Source: Gammaproteobacteria bacterium
GTDB lineage: Bacteria; Pseudomonadota; Gammaproteobacteria; SZUA-229
Direction: 5' to 3'
DNA: 64,000 nucleotides
Assembly (NCBI GenBank): GCA_029882215.1
Contig: JAOULC010000001.1
Coordinates: 124,001 to 188,000, forward strand
The notes under the pieces are model-generated. The model did not search any database, was not told the origin of the DNA, and worked only from the letters and a program-made list of their open reading frames with translations. A program made the translations under genes and the position numbers. Positions 49,770 to 58,448 of the stretch are shown in pieces (the first letter of the stretch is position 1; each line of letters starts with the position of its first letter).

Positions 49770-50615
49770 ATGGATATTGAGCAGGCGAGAACATTTCTCA
49801 GCATTGCCTCCAATGGCAGTTTTGTTGAAGCCGCTAAACAATTGCACCTGACTCAATCGACTGTGAGCGCACGCATACAACGGCTGGAGCAGGAACTCGA
49901 TGCTAGCCTTTTCATCCGTAACCGTTCAGGGGCTACGCTGACTCATGATGGCCGTCGGTTTATGGATTATGCCAAACGCCTGGTATTAACCGCAGAACAG
50001 GCGCGGCATGACATCGGATTGCCGGAGCGTTTCAGCGATACGATTCGTATCGGTGGGCGCATCGCGCTATGGGAAAACCTGTTGCCACTCTGGGTCGGTC
50101 GCATGCGGCAGACCAGCCCGGGTATTGCTATTCGTAGTGAGATTGGTTTTGAAGAGGACCTGATGCGTAACCTGATTGAAGGCGCACTGGATATTGGCCT
50201 GATGTACACTCCGGGACATAGTCCGGGGCTCATAGTGGAACAACTGTTTGATGAGAACCTGGTACTGGTTAGCAGTCGCCCCGATGACAAACAACCTGGG
50301 GAAGATTATATATATGTTGAATGGGGCCCCGGGTTTTATAACCAACATACACAGAACTATCCACAACTGGAGCGACCTGCACAAACCGTCAATATCGGCT
50401 GGCTGGGCATCCAGTTAATTCTGAGTAACGGTGGTAGCTGTTATTTGCCGGAGCGAATGGCAAAACCATATCTCAATATGGCGCAGCTATTTTATGTAAC
50501 TGGCGCACCGACCTTCAAACACCCGGCATACGCGGTGTATCCACGTGACTCGGAAAGTACGAGCATTCAAGCCGGCTTGCAACAACTGCGTGAAGTCGTT
50601 CGGGATGTCAGCTGA
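49770..50615 (+). CDS. LysR-family transcriptional regulator
   Basis: 281 residues. Helix-turn-helix MDIEQARTFLSIASNGSFVEAAKQLHLTQSTVSARIQRLEQEL, then a substrate-binding-like effector domain (ILSNGGSCYLPERMAKPYL). Divergent from the DsrC-like gene with a shared palindromic operator, so that gene is its likeliest target. Effector unknown. Confidence 0.93.
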   Translation: MDIEQARTFLSIASNGSFVEAAKQLHLTQSTVSARIQRLEQELDASLFIRNRSGATLTHDGRRFMDYAKRLVLTAEQARHDIGLPERFSDTIRIGGRIALWENLLPLWVGRMRQTSPGIAIRSEIGFEEDLMRNLIEGALDIGLMYTPGHSPGLIVEQLFDENLVLVSSRPDDKQPGEDYIYVEWGPGFYNQHTQNYPQLERPAQTVNIGWLGIQLILSNGGSCYLPERMAKPYLNMAQLFYVTGAPTFKHPAYAVYPRDSESTSIQAGLQQLREVVRDVS

Positions 50616-51030
50616 CAGAATGTGCTATGAAGACAGCTATTTCTCTAATATTAGAAATAACTGCATTCTGATCTCACTTTTTTGTGAATATATTTAACGA
50701 TGGCAGTTACACAGAATTATTTACAGACTCTTGTGATTCAATCAAGTATGACCCACTTTTATCATCCACGTATAATTTTTTAAAAACTGCTGGGCTTCGT
50801 CTCTCAACCCAACGTACTGATTTAACTGCCCCGTCTCGCTGTTTGCCGTGCAGTGTTTCCACAAAGAGGAAATACGCCAAGGACGGCGTATTAAGTTTGC
50901 ATGGCATGGATACGAACGAAAACAACCCGTTAACGGCGTTCAGTCAATTCAAATAATTTATATATTTAATAAGTTGATTAACAATGCACGGGCACCCGTA
51001 AGCTAAACAGTGTTAGGGCGGTTTTAAAAG
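50616..51030. other. Intergenic region without convincing genes, with a REP-like stretch
   Basis: The ORFs listed here (50684..50956 plus and 50707..50925 minus) overlap antisense and have no ribosome site or family. At 50788-50817 the sequence GCTGGGCTTCGTCTCTCAACCCAACGTAC resembles the GTTGGGCTTCG...CAACCCAAC palindromes spread through many gammaproteobacterial genomes. No other signal seen. Confidence 0.5.
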
Positions 51031-51145
51031 ATAAGGTGTGCTCTTCGCACAATTAACGTGCATGTCACCGACACACGTAAGTACGGTACTTTTTCAGCTG
51101 TAGGAAAAAGTACCTCGCCGGTGGGTGTGATTACCCACGCCTTTG
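51031..51145. repeat. Run of stem-loops in the LysR / Prx-Grx intergenic region
   Basis: Three hairpins in ~110 bases: TGTGC-tcttc-GCACA; GGTACTTTTTC-agctgtag-GAAAAAGTACC (11-bp perfect stem); GTGGGT-gtgatt-ACCCAC. The overlapping ORF at 51058..51252 has no ribosome site. Could be a structured RNA or a repeat relic. Confidence 0.6.
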
Positions 51146-51159
51146 ACTTGGACATAAAA

Positions 51160-51192
51160 GAAAAAGACCCCTTTCAACGAAAGAGGCTTTTT
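51160..51192 (-). terminator. Probable terminator after the Prx-Grx gene
   Basis: AAAAAGacccCTTTC-aac-GAAAGaggCTTTTT, an imperfect hairpin with a T-run on the minus strand, about 70 bases beyond the stop of the minus-strand gene. Confidence 0.65.
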
Positions 51193-51264
51193 CCACAACA
51201 TAATTTACTGCTGCAAATAAACGTAAACCATACTCATCTGCTTACCTCCTGATAACCTGACTAA

Positions 51265-52020
51265 TTACCCCACTGCAGATTCACCTGCACCGGACTCCAG
51301 CCATTTTTGCAAATCATCCAGCCCGCCGATGCGCACACCGTTTCTGAAGATTTGCGGATAAGTGGCAACGCCGGTTGCAGCGCGTAATGCACGTTCGCCA
51401 ATTTCAACGCCTGCGGTTACTTCCTCGAATGGCATATCATTTTCTTTCAGCAGTTCTTTGGCTTTGTTGCAGTACTCACAACCGGGTTTGCTGAACATCA
51501 TGATGTCAGCCGGAATTTCTGCATCAAAGTCGATGTATTCAAGCATGGTATCGGCATCGGATACTTCAAACGGGTCGCCTTCGCCTTCACGCTCGATAAA
51601 CATTTTTTCAATCACGCCGTCTTTAACCAGCATGGAATAACGCCATGAACGCATGCCGTAGCCTTTATGTCGTTTATCAACCAGCATCCCCATAGCGGCT
51701 GTAAAGTCGGTGTTGCCGTCAGGAATAAAAGTGATGTCTTCTGCCTTTTGATGTTTTTTCCATTCATTCATAACAAAGGTGTCATTCACAGAAATGCAGA
51801 CGATGTCATCGACACCGTGCTTTTTGAATACCGGCGCCAGTTCATTAAAACGCGGTACGTGGCTGGAAGAACAGGTTGGCGTAAAAGCACCCGGCAATGA
51901 AAATACAATGACGGTTTTACCGGCAAAAATATCATCGCTGGTGATATTCACCCACTCATCACCCTGGCGCATTGGAAATATTACTGCTGGTACTTTCTGG
52001 CCTTCACTATTCTTTAACAT
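51265..52020 (-). CDS. Peroxiredoxin-glutaredoxin fusion (hybrid Prx5)
   Basis: 251 residues. Residues 1-165 are a Prx5 peroxiredoxin with the peroxidatic Cys in FSLPGAFTPTCSSSHVPRF; residues ~170-245 are a glutaredoxin with KPGCEYCNKAKELL and GVATYPQIF. The fused domain lets glutathione reduce the peroxidase directly. It lies 126 bases downstream of glutathione reductase on the same strand, which regenerates its reductant. Possible OxyR target; no site identified. Confidence 0.96.
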   Translation of the reverse strand: MLKNSEGQKVPAVIFPMRQGDEWVNITSDDIFAGKTVIVFSLPGAFTPTCSSSHVPRFNELAPVFKKHGVDDIVCISVNDTFVMNEWKKHQKAEDITFIPDGNTDFTAAMGMLVDKRHKGYGMRSWRYSMLVKDGVIEKMFIEREGEGDPFEVSDADTMLEYIDFDAEIPADIMMFSKPGCEYCNKAKELLKENDMPFEEVTAGVEIGERALRAATGVATYPQIFRNGVRIGGLDDLQKWLESGAGESAVG

Positions 52021-52146
52021 GTTTAACCCTCTGTCTCTTATCTTTAAATTTGTTAACTTGAGCTCTCAAGCGTTGCATTCATTGTACGTATTAAGCACTC
52101 ATGGATAACTTAATGGTTTTAGTTATGTCGACACACTATTAAATAA

Positions 52147-53535
52147 CTAGGCAGCCTGTTGCGAAAAGCCATTCATATAGAGTCGAACCGGCTGCTTCAG
52201 CGTGACCAGCTCCTCGGAACTGGTCGGGTGAATGGCCACCACATTATCAAAATCCGCTTTTGTAGCCCCCATTTTGATCGCCACCGAGAAGCCCTGCAGC
52301 ATTTCATCAACCCCGTCACCGATCAGGTGCAGGCCGACCACCTGCTCGTTATCACCGGCACAAATCAGTTTCATCGCGGTAGTGACCGGTTTATCCGACA
52401 GTGCATATCGCATCGGGGTAAACTGCGCCTGGTAGATGCTGACTTGCTTATACTGACTCTGAGCTTCGGCTTCGTTAAGACCAATAGTACCAACAGGCGG
52501 GTGTGAAAACACCACACTGGGAATCCTATTATAGTCGAGCTTACTGTTTGTTTGACCCATGAATAAACGCGCCGCCAGTTTTCGTCCGGCCGCGACAGCA
52601 ACCGGGGTTAATGGTGCTTTTCCGGTGACATCGCCGAGCGCATAAATACCGTCAATATTTGTGTTTTGATAGTCATCAACAGTGATGATGCCATTTGGCT
52701 GTACCTCAACACCTGCCGCCTGTAAATTCAGCTGAGAGGTATTGGCTGAGCGCCCCACAGCCCAGATAACCGCATCAAATCCATGCAGTTTTTCGCCATC
52801 AGCCGAGCATACGGCAATGCCGTTAGCGGTTTGCTCCAGCGCATTAACCTGATAGCCCAGTTGCATTGTAATACCCTGATCCTGCATCGACTGGCCGAGC
52901 ACTTCGCTGATCATGTCATCAAAAACGGGGAGTACTTTATCTTCCATCGCCAGCAACGTGACCTTTGAACCTAAGGCCTTCATCACGCCACTCAACTCGA
53001 CACCAATATAGCCTGCACCGATCACGGCGATGTTTTGTGGCTGCTGCTCAAGCGCGAAAAAGCCATCCGATGTGATACCTAAATCAGCACCGGGAACGGC
53101 TGGCACCATCGGCCGGCCTCCTGTTGCAATGACGATATGTTCCGCTGTGAAGGTAACCCCGTCGACTTCCACGGTATGCTTATCAACAAAATGAGCACTG
53201 CCTTCGATCATCGCAATCGCCGACTCATCCACATATCCATCCCAGTATTGATTAATATCAGCCACGTAGTGCTGACGTGCCTGTACCAGCTCGTTCCAGT
53301 CAAATGATGAGGACGCTACATTGATACCAAAGCCGCCGGCATCGTGTACGGTTTCTGCAATATGTGCTGCCGTCCACATCACCTTTTTAGGCACACAGCC
53401 AACATTGACGCAGGTTCCACCGAGCCGCGATGATTCTATAATGGCAACATGCTTACCGGCTTTTGCCGCTATTTCCGCCACCGCCAGACCACCACTACCA
53501 CCGCCTATTGCGATTAAATCAAAATGCTTTTTCAT
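52147..53535 (-). CDS. gor: Glutathione reductase
   Basis: The ATG at 53535 ([16 protein letters not shown]) has AGAGG seven bases upstream, so the track's 53559 start is less likely. 462 residues. FAD site GGGSGG, redox disulfide [18 protein letters not shown]-binding [11 protein letters not shown] and the C-terminal [11 protein letters not shown] carrying the catalytic His. It reduces glutathione disulfide with NADPH, supplying the neighbouring Prx-Grx. Confidence 0.96.
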   Translation of the reverse strand: MKKHFDLIAIGGGSGGLAVAEIAAKAGKHVAIIESSRLGGTCVNVGCVPKKVMWTAAHIAETVHDAGGFGINVASSSFDWNELVQARQHYVADINQYWDGYVDESAIAMIEGSAHFVDKHTVEVDGVTFTAEHIVIATGGRPMVPAVPGADLGITSDGFFALEQQPQNIAVIGAGYIGVELSGVMKALGSKVTLLAMEDKVLPVFDDMISEVLGQSMQDQGITMQLGYQVNALEQTANGIAVCSADGEKLHGFDAVIWAVGRSANTSQLNLQAAGVEVQPNGIITVDDYQNTNIDGIYALGDVTGKAPLTPVAVAAGRKLAARLFMGQTNSKLDYNRIPSVVFSHPPVGTIGLNEAEAQSQYKQVSIYQAQFTPMRYALSDKPVTTAMKLICAGDNEQVVGLHLIGDGVDEMLQGFSVAIKMGATKADFDNVVAIHPTSSEELVTLKQPVRLYMNGFSQQAA

Positions 53536-53612
53536 ATCAATAACCTCTGCCTTCATCATTCGTTAATATCCATCACCTGTTAGCTATATTAGATACCACC
53601 AAACAAATGGTA

Positions 53613-53635
53613 AAATCAATTATTCCGATTGATTT
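53613..53635. promoter_or_regulatory. Perfect inverted repeat between gor and the outer-membrane protein gene
   Basis: AAATCAAT-tattccg-ATTGATTT, 8-bp arms, in the ~200-base spacer between divergent genes. Typical of a dimeric regulator site; the regulator is not known. Confidence 0.55.
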
Positions 53636-53737
53636 GATAGAAATTAACAATAATAGTATTATTTGATCTGCCTCATTGGCAATTTTTACTGCAAATAACA
53701 CACTATATTTACACAATGGATAGTGATGTGACTGGCT

Positions 53738-54943
53738 ATGAAAAAGATACTAATAGGGACTTTATTCATCCTGCATTCATTACAGGCCTTGGCGCTTGAT
53801 AATTTTTATGCCATTTCGCGCAGCAATTTCAACATTGAAAATTTTCTTGATATCAACAGTGTTCAGTTTGATGATGCGATGCAAGAGCAATGGCATCAGT
53901 TTGAAAACGGCTGGCGCATGACCGGCCATAGCCTGACCGCCGATCTGTTATACAGCCACATCGATGTAAAACTTAAAAATGAACTCTCGCAACCGGTCAA
54001 CGTTTATCTGCGTTACCAGCAGCAAGATTTTTATTATGACAAGCCCTTATCATCAGCCGAATTCGAGCTCGAAGTGCGGCCATTTAACACAGCCATTGGC
54101 TTCTCGGTTATCAGCACGGTTGACTATCAAAAAGCCCTGGCCGATATTGGCTTTGCGATAACACTGGGGCAGCGTAGCGGCGATTTTCTGCAGTTCAAAA
54201 ACATCGCCATTGACCCGTTGTTTAACCAGAAAAGATCCGGTCCTGAACTTGATCAGGCATCTTATTCTGACACCCAGCACAAGATTAGTATTGAAGCGGC
54301 CTACCAGTGGAGCCCGTCACTAAAGACACACTTTCTTATCAGTGACCTGAGCCCGATGCTGTTTAATTTTAATGATCAGATCAGCACCTTCAGCCATCAG
54401 GGCTATCAGTATGATGCCAGTGTCCGCTATCAGCACAACAACGACCACTACTGGCGCCTGCGTTTTAATGGTTTTAAGGATGACAAAAGCTTAACCAGCA
54501 CTGGCAGCCAGCAACAACAGCAAATCAGCTATCACTCCGTCAACCTGCAGTGGTTATTTCATCAAACCAGGCCATACCAGTACAGCCTCGGTCTGCGCGA
54601 CGATCGCTTTAGTAATGACATCCGTGATGCCCTAATGAACAGTAATAACCTCGATTACCGCTTTAGCACCACGCAAATATACAGCACCATGCAACATTTT
54701 TATCAGCCGGAAACAGCCTGGAATCTGGGTATTTATATCGGACTGGTTCACGAGCCTTTTGATGAGAATGAAACCGATACGGCAGTTTTTGCGCGGCAAT
54801 ATCAGAGCCAGTTAAGGGTTTCCTGGCTGTATCTTGCAAAAAATAAAAAATCACGCTTTAAAATTCATGGCTCACTCAATCTTGATGATATTATTGACGA
54901 CCCAGGTGACGGGCTTGGTCTGACCTGGCAGTCAGTTTTTTGA
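53738..54943 (+). CDS. Predicted outer-membrane or secreted beta-rich protein
   Basis: 401 residues with a signal peptide (ILIGTLFILHSLQALA). The body is rich in alternating aromatic/polar residues (VNVYLRYQQQDFYY, YQYDASVRYQHNNDHYWRLRFNGF) ending in WQSVF, a C-terminal aromatic like outer-membrane barrels. No recognised family. It sits 34 bases before argE but is probably not functionally linked. Confidence 0.7.
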   Translation: MKKILIGTLFILHSLQALALDNFYAISRSNFNIENFLDINSVQFDDAMQEQWHQFENGWRMTGHSLTADLLYSHIDVKLKNELSQPVNVYLRYQQQDFYYDKPLSSAEFELEVRPFNTAIGFSVISTVDYQKALADIGFAITLGQRSGDFLQFKNIAIDPLFNQKRSGPELDQASYSDTQHKISIEAAYQWSPSLKTHFLISDLSPMLFNFNDQISTFSHQGYQYDASVRYQHNNDHYWRLRFNGFKDDKSLTSTGSQQQQQISYHSVNLQWLFHQTRPYQYSLGLRDDRFSNDIRDALMNSNNLDYRFSTTQIYSTMQHFYQPETAWNLGIYIGLVHEPFDENETDTAVFARQYQSQLRVSWLYLAKNKKSRFKIHGSLNLDDIIDDPGDGLGLTWQSVF

Positions 54944-54977
54944 ACGACTTTTCATCCTTACGGCAAACAACAAAACC

Positions 54978-56123
54978 ATGACATCGAAACCGGCATTAAT
55001 GCAAATGTTACAACAGCTGATTCAGACACCTTCGGTGAGCTGTGTATCACCTGAGCTCGACATGAGTAATTTGCCAGTGATAGAACTGCTGGCAAACTGG
55101 CTGCAGCCACTGGGTTTCAAAACGGAAATTCAGACGCTTAAAGATTCCAATAAAGCCAATCTGATTGCCACGCTGGGATCAGGCTCGGGCGGGCTTGTTT
55201 TATCGGGTCACACCGATACCGTGCCCTGCGATGAAAAGCTCTGGAACTCCGGCCCTTTCGAGGCCAGCCTGCGTGATGATCGTTTATACGGACTTGGCAG
55301 CGCCGATATGAAATCATTTATCGGGCTGGCCATAGAAGCCGCCAGCGGTTTTGATGGCCGGCTTTTTCAGCAGCCATTAATCATTCTTGCCACAGCCGAT
55401 GAAGAAACCAGCATGGCCGGAGCTAAAGCCATCGCTGAGGCCGGTTACCCGAAAGCCCGTTTTGCGGTGATTGGCGAGCCCACCGGGTTGAAACCGATTC
55501 GCGCTCACAAAGGCATGATGATGGAAGCGATACGGCTAACCGGTCAGTCCGGTCATTCCAGTGATCCCGCGCTCGGGCATAATGCACTGGAGGCCATGCA
55601 CCAGGTCATTACTGGGCTGATGAAATGGCGTGAAGAGCTGCAGGCAAAACATAAAAACCCGTTTTTTGAAATCCCGGTGCCGACCATGAATTTTGGTCAC
55701 ATTCACGGCGGCGACAACCCCAACCGGATATGTGGCAGCTGTGAACTGCACATTGACATCCGGCCGATACCCGGCATGAAGCTGGATGATTTAAGAGCCG
55801 AATTAAAAGCGCGCCTGCAACATTTATTAGCCGAGCAAAAATTTAAGCTCGAAACCTTTCCGTTATTTGATGGCATTGCCGCAGTTGAAACATCTGCTGA
55901 ATCTGAACTGGTTAAAATGTGTGAAAAGCTCACCGGCCACACAGCCGGCTCAGTTGCCTTTGGTACTGAAGCGCCCTTTTATAATCAAATGGGGATGGAC
56001 TCGGTGATTCTTGGGCCGGGCAGCATCAATCAGGCACACCAGCCGGATGAATACATTGAACTGGCTAGTATTAACCCGACCGTTGAGCTGTTAAAACAGC
56101 TGATCAAAAAGTTTTGTTTATAG
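54978..56123 (+). CDS. argE: Acetylornithine deacetylase
   Basis: 381 residues, M20 metallopeptidase fold. Metal ligands in SGHTDTVP, GLGSADMKSF and ADEETSMAGA, dimer-domain sequence HSSDPALGHNALEAM, and GTEAPFYNQMGMDSVILGPG near the end. It removes acetate from N-acetylornithine in arginine synthesis. argA lies 1 kb further on the same strand, separated by a minus-strand gene. Confidence 0.95.
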   Translation: MTSKPALMQMLQQLIQTPSVSCVSPELDMSNLPVIELLANWLQPLGFKTEIQTLKDSNKANLIATLGSGSGGLVLSGHTDTVPCDEKLWNSGPFEASLRDDRLYGLGSADMKSFIGLAIEAASGFDGRLFQQPLIILATADEETSMAGAKAIAEAGYPKARFAVIGEPTGLKPIRAHKGMMMEAIRLTGQSGHSSDPALGHNALEAMHQVITGLMKWREELQAKHKNPFFEIPVPTMNFGHIHGGDNPNRICGSCELHIDIRPIPGMKLDDLRAELKARLQHLLAEQKFKLETFPLFDGIAAVETSAESELVKMCEKLTGHTAGSVAFGTEAPFYNQMGMDSVILGPGSINQAHQPDEYIELASINPTVELLKQLIKKFCL

Positions 56124-56142
56124 TGAAAAAGACAACACCATC

Positions 56143-56174
56143 AAAAAAGCCCGCATTAAGCGGGCTTTTTAAAA
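56143..56174. terminator. Shared terminator between argE and the PEP-CTERM gene
   Basis: A-run, GCCCGC-attaa-GCGGGC, T-run. Symmetric, between two converging genes, so it can end both transcripts. Confidence 0.92.
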
Positions 56175-56189
56175 GCGGTGAATCAGTCA

Positions 56190-56744
56190 CTAAACTTTGC
56201 GACGACTTACTGCAAGAACCAGTAACCCCATACCGAACAACGCAAGCGTAGCGGGTTCCGGAACAGTGGAGAAGACTTCACCCACATGACTGATTCGGCC
56301 TATATTAATATTCGACAGATCTGTGCAAGTGCTGCAGATGTCTGTAAGGTCTAAAACAGCATATGAAAATTCACTATTGTTAGTAAACAAGTAATGAGAA
56401 GACACACCAAGAGGAAGATTTCCAGTGCCAATCTTAATCAGGTAATACTCGGGGTCAGTCGCTAACGCAAAGGCGTAAGTTGAAGGTGTACCATCAACCA
56501 GCGTCCAGTCTGTCGCTACAGTGTCAATTTTCACATTAAACAAAAGGCTATCAGTCGCCAGACCCAGTGTATCTTCAACCCAGTGTAACTCAGTTGTATC
56601 GCCGCTATTTCCAAGATAAGTGTCGGCATAAAGATCGTCCAGTACGCCAACATCAGTCGCTCCAGCATCAATGGTTAAAGCCCACGAGTTGACAGCTATA
56701 CCTGATGCAAGCAAAAGACTAGTCATTTTAAATAGCAATTTCAT
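56190..56744 (-). CDS. PEP-CTERM sorting-domain protein
   Basis: 184 residues: signal peptide (LFKMTSLLLASGIAVNSWA), a beta-rich unknown domain, and a C-terminal VPEPATLALFGMGLLVLAVSRRKV. That tail is the PEP-CTERM signal (PEP motif, membrane segment, basic end) cut by an exosortase. Function of the mature domain is not known. GGAGG precedes the ATG. No exosortase gene is in the window. Confidence 0.95.
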   Translation of the reverse strand: MKLLFKMTSLLLASGIAVNSWALTIDAGATDVGVLDDLYADTYLGNSGDTTELHWVEDTLGLATDSLLFNVKIDTVATDWTLVDGTPSTYAFALATDPEYYLIKIGTGNLPLGVSSHYLFTNNSEFSYAVLDLTDICSTCTDLSNINIGRISHVGEVFSTVPEPATLALFGMGLLVLAVSRRKV

Positions 56745-57095
56745 ATCCAGGCCTCCAGTGTTTAAGAAACGAAAAAAACTATATAGTTAATTAAAGCAAC
56801 ATACAGACCAACAATATAAGACTCTGATTTTATTACCAATAATTTCTCTTCACTCCAATATGAAGTATCAATATGTAAAACAATCCGTCACACAATTCAG
56901 GCTTTAGAGCGATCAGTTTCACTGCCTCTGTAATCTGCTCAGACTCAAAGTCATGGCAGCTGGCAGCAAACGATTCGTCCTCTTATTTAATTCATACTTA
57001 AGTGACTTTATGATCGACAGGCCAGACTCTTTAAAGCTTGCCTTGCTGAAATATTATTGAAACAATGCAGGCATAAAATATGTAGCCATAAAATT
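56745..57095. other. Intergenic region before argA
   Basis: About 350 bases with promoters for the divergent PEP-CTERM and argA genes. No clear ArgR box, ORF or structure noticed. Confidence 0.4.
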
Positions 57096-58421
57096 ATGAA
57101 TAAAATAACAGATAATAACCAACAACAGTTTATCGACTGGTTCAGGCAGTCATCCCCTTATATTCATAGCCACCGCAAACGCACCTTTGTGATATTTTTT
57201 GGTGGCGATGTTGTTCAGGGTGAAAATTTTGCCCATTTTATCAATGACATTTCACTACTAAACAGTCTGGGTGTTCGGCTGGTGCTGGTTCATGGTGCCA
57301 GACAACAAATTGAAAAGCAGGTCAGTGATCTGGGTTTAAGCTCATCCTATGTCGAAAACTTAAGAATCACCGACAGCTCGACCCTGCCTGCGGTTGAGCA
57401 GGCGGTCGGACAAGTGCGTGTCAATATCGAAGCCAGACTTTCCATGGGGCTGATTAACACCCCCATGTCCGGTGCCAGCCTGCGCGTTGTGTCCGGTAAC
57501 TACGTCACCGCCCGACCTTACGGGGTGCGTAATGGTGTCGATTATTGCCATACCGGGGAAGTGAGAAAAGTAGATACCAATGCCATCCGTTCACAGCTTG
57601 AACTGGGTAATATCACCTTACTCTCTCCTATTGGCTACTCACCCAGCGGTGAAGTGTTTAACCTGCACGCTGAAGAAGTGGCAACCGAAGCGGCGATTGC
57701 ACTGAAAGCCGACAAACTGATTATGATGACCAGTGGCTTCTTGCATGATAAGCAAAATGAATTAATTACCCAGCTCGATATCAATCAGGCTAAAGAATTA
57801 TTATTGAAAGACTGTTTTAACACCGAACTGCAGTCACATTTAAATAATGCCACACAAGCCTGTGAGCGTGGTGTTAAACGTGCGCATTTAATTAACCATC
57901 TGGTTGATGGCTCTTTACTGATTGAATTATACAGCCGTGATGGCTGCGGCACTTTAGTCAGTGCCGAACAATACGAGGGCTTGCGCACAGCTAACATCGA
58001 TGACGTCGGTGGAATTCTAGAAATCATCAAACCAATGGAAGACAAAGGCATACTTGCCCAGCGTACACGCGAGCAACTCGAGCTGGATATCTCACGCTTC
58101 AGTGTGATTGAACGCGACGGCATGATTATCGCCTGTGCCTCGATGTACCCTTATGCAGAAGAAAGCATGGCCGAAGTGGCCTGTCTGGCAGTACACCCGG
58201 ACTACCGTAATGCCGGTCGCGGTGACATGCTGTTACAACAGCTGGAAACTCAGGCCAGAAAACAGAATATGCAGCAACTGTTCCTGCTAACAACGCACAC
58301 AGCACACTGGTTTATTGAACGGGGCTTCATTGAGCAGAACATTGACAATCTGCCGGTGAGCAAAAAATGTTTATATAACTTACAGCGTAATTCAAAAATA
58401 TTTATAAAGAACCTTTATTAA
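57096..58421 (+). CDS. argA: N-acetylglutamate synthase
   Basis: The start at 57096 (MNKITDNNQQQFIDWFRQ) fits the family better than the track's TTG at 57057. 441 residues. The amino-acid-kinase-like N-terminal domain (FVIFFGGDVVQGENFAHFINDI, LVLVHGARQQIE) is followed by a GNAT acetyltransferase domain (CLAVHPDYRNAGRGDMLLQQL). First step of arginine synthesis; normally feedback-inhibited by arginine. Confidence 0.96.
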   Translation: MNKITDNNQQQFIDWFRQSSPYIHSHRKRTFVIFFGGDVVQGENFAHFINDISLLNSLGVRLVLVHGARQQIEKQVSDLGLSSSYVENLRITDSSTLPAVEQAVGQVRVNIEARLSMGLINTPMSGASLRVVSGNYVTARPYGVRNGVDYCHTGEVRKVDTNAIRSQLELGNITLLSPIGYSPSGEVFNLHAEEVATEAAIALKADKLIMMTSGFLHDKQNELITQLDINQAKELLLKDCFNTELQSHLNNATQACERGVKRAHLINHLVDGSLLIELYSRDGCGTLVSAEQYEGLRTANIDDVGGILEIIKPMEDKGILAQRTREQLELDISRFSVIERDGMIIACASMYPYAEESMAEVACLAVHPDYRNAGRGDMLLQQLETQARKQNMQQLFLLTTHTAHWFIERGFIEQNIDNLPVSKKCLYNLQRNSKIFIKNLY

Positions 58422-58448
58422 GCCGTCGGTATCCGGTGCTTTAACGGA

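Noticed and set aside
50959-51020. Integron attC-like site (GTTAGGG with upstream TTAAC)
   Set aside because: No matching RYYYAAC partner, no integrase and no cassette structure nearby.
51058-51252. ORF of 64 residues
   Set aside because: Covers the hairpins and a terminator, has no ribosome site and no family.
52021-52146. OxyR binding site before the Prx-Grx gene
   Set aside because: No convincing ATAG-N7-CTAT series was visible, so no site is claimed.
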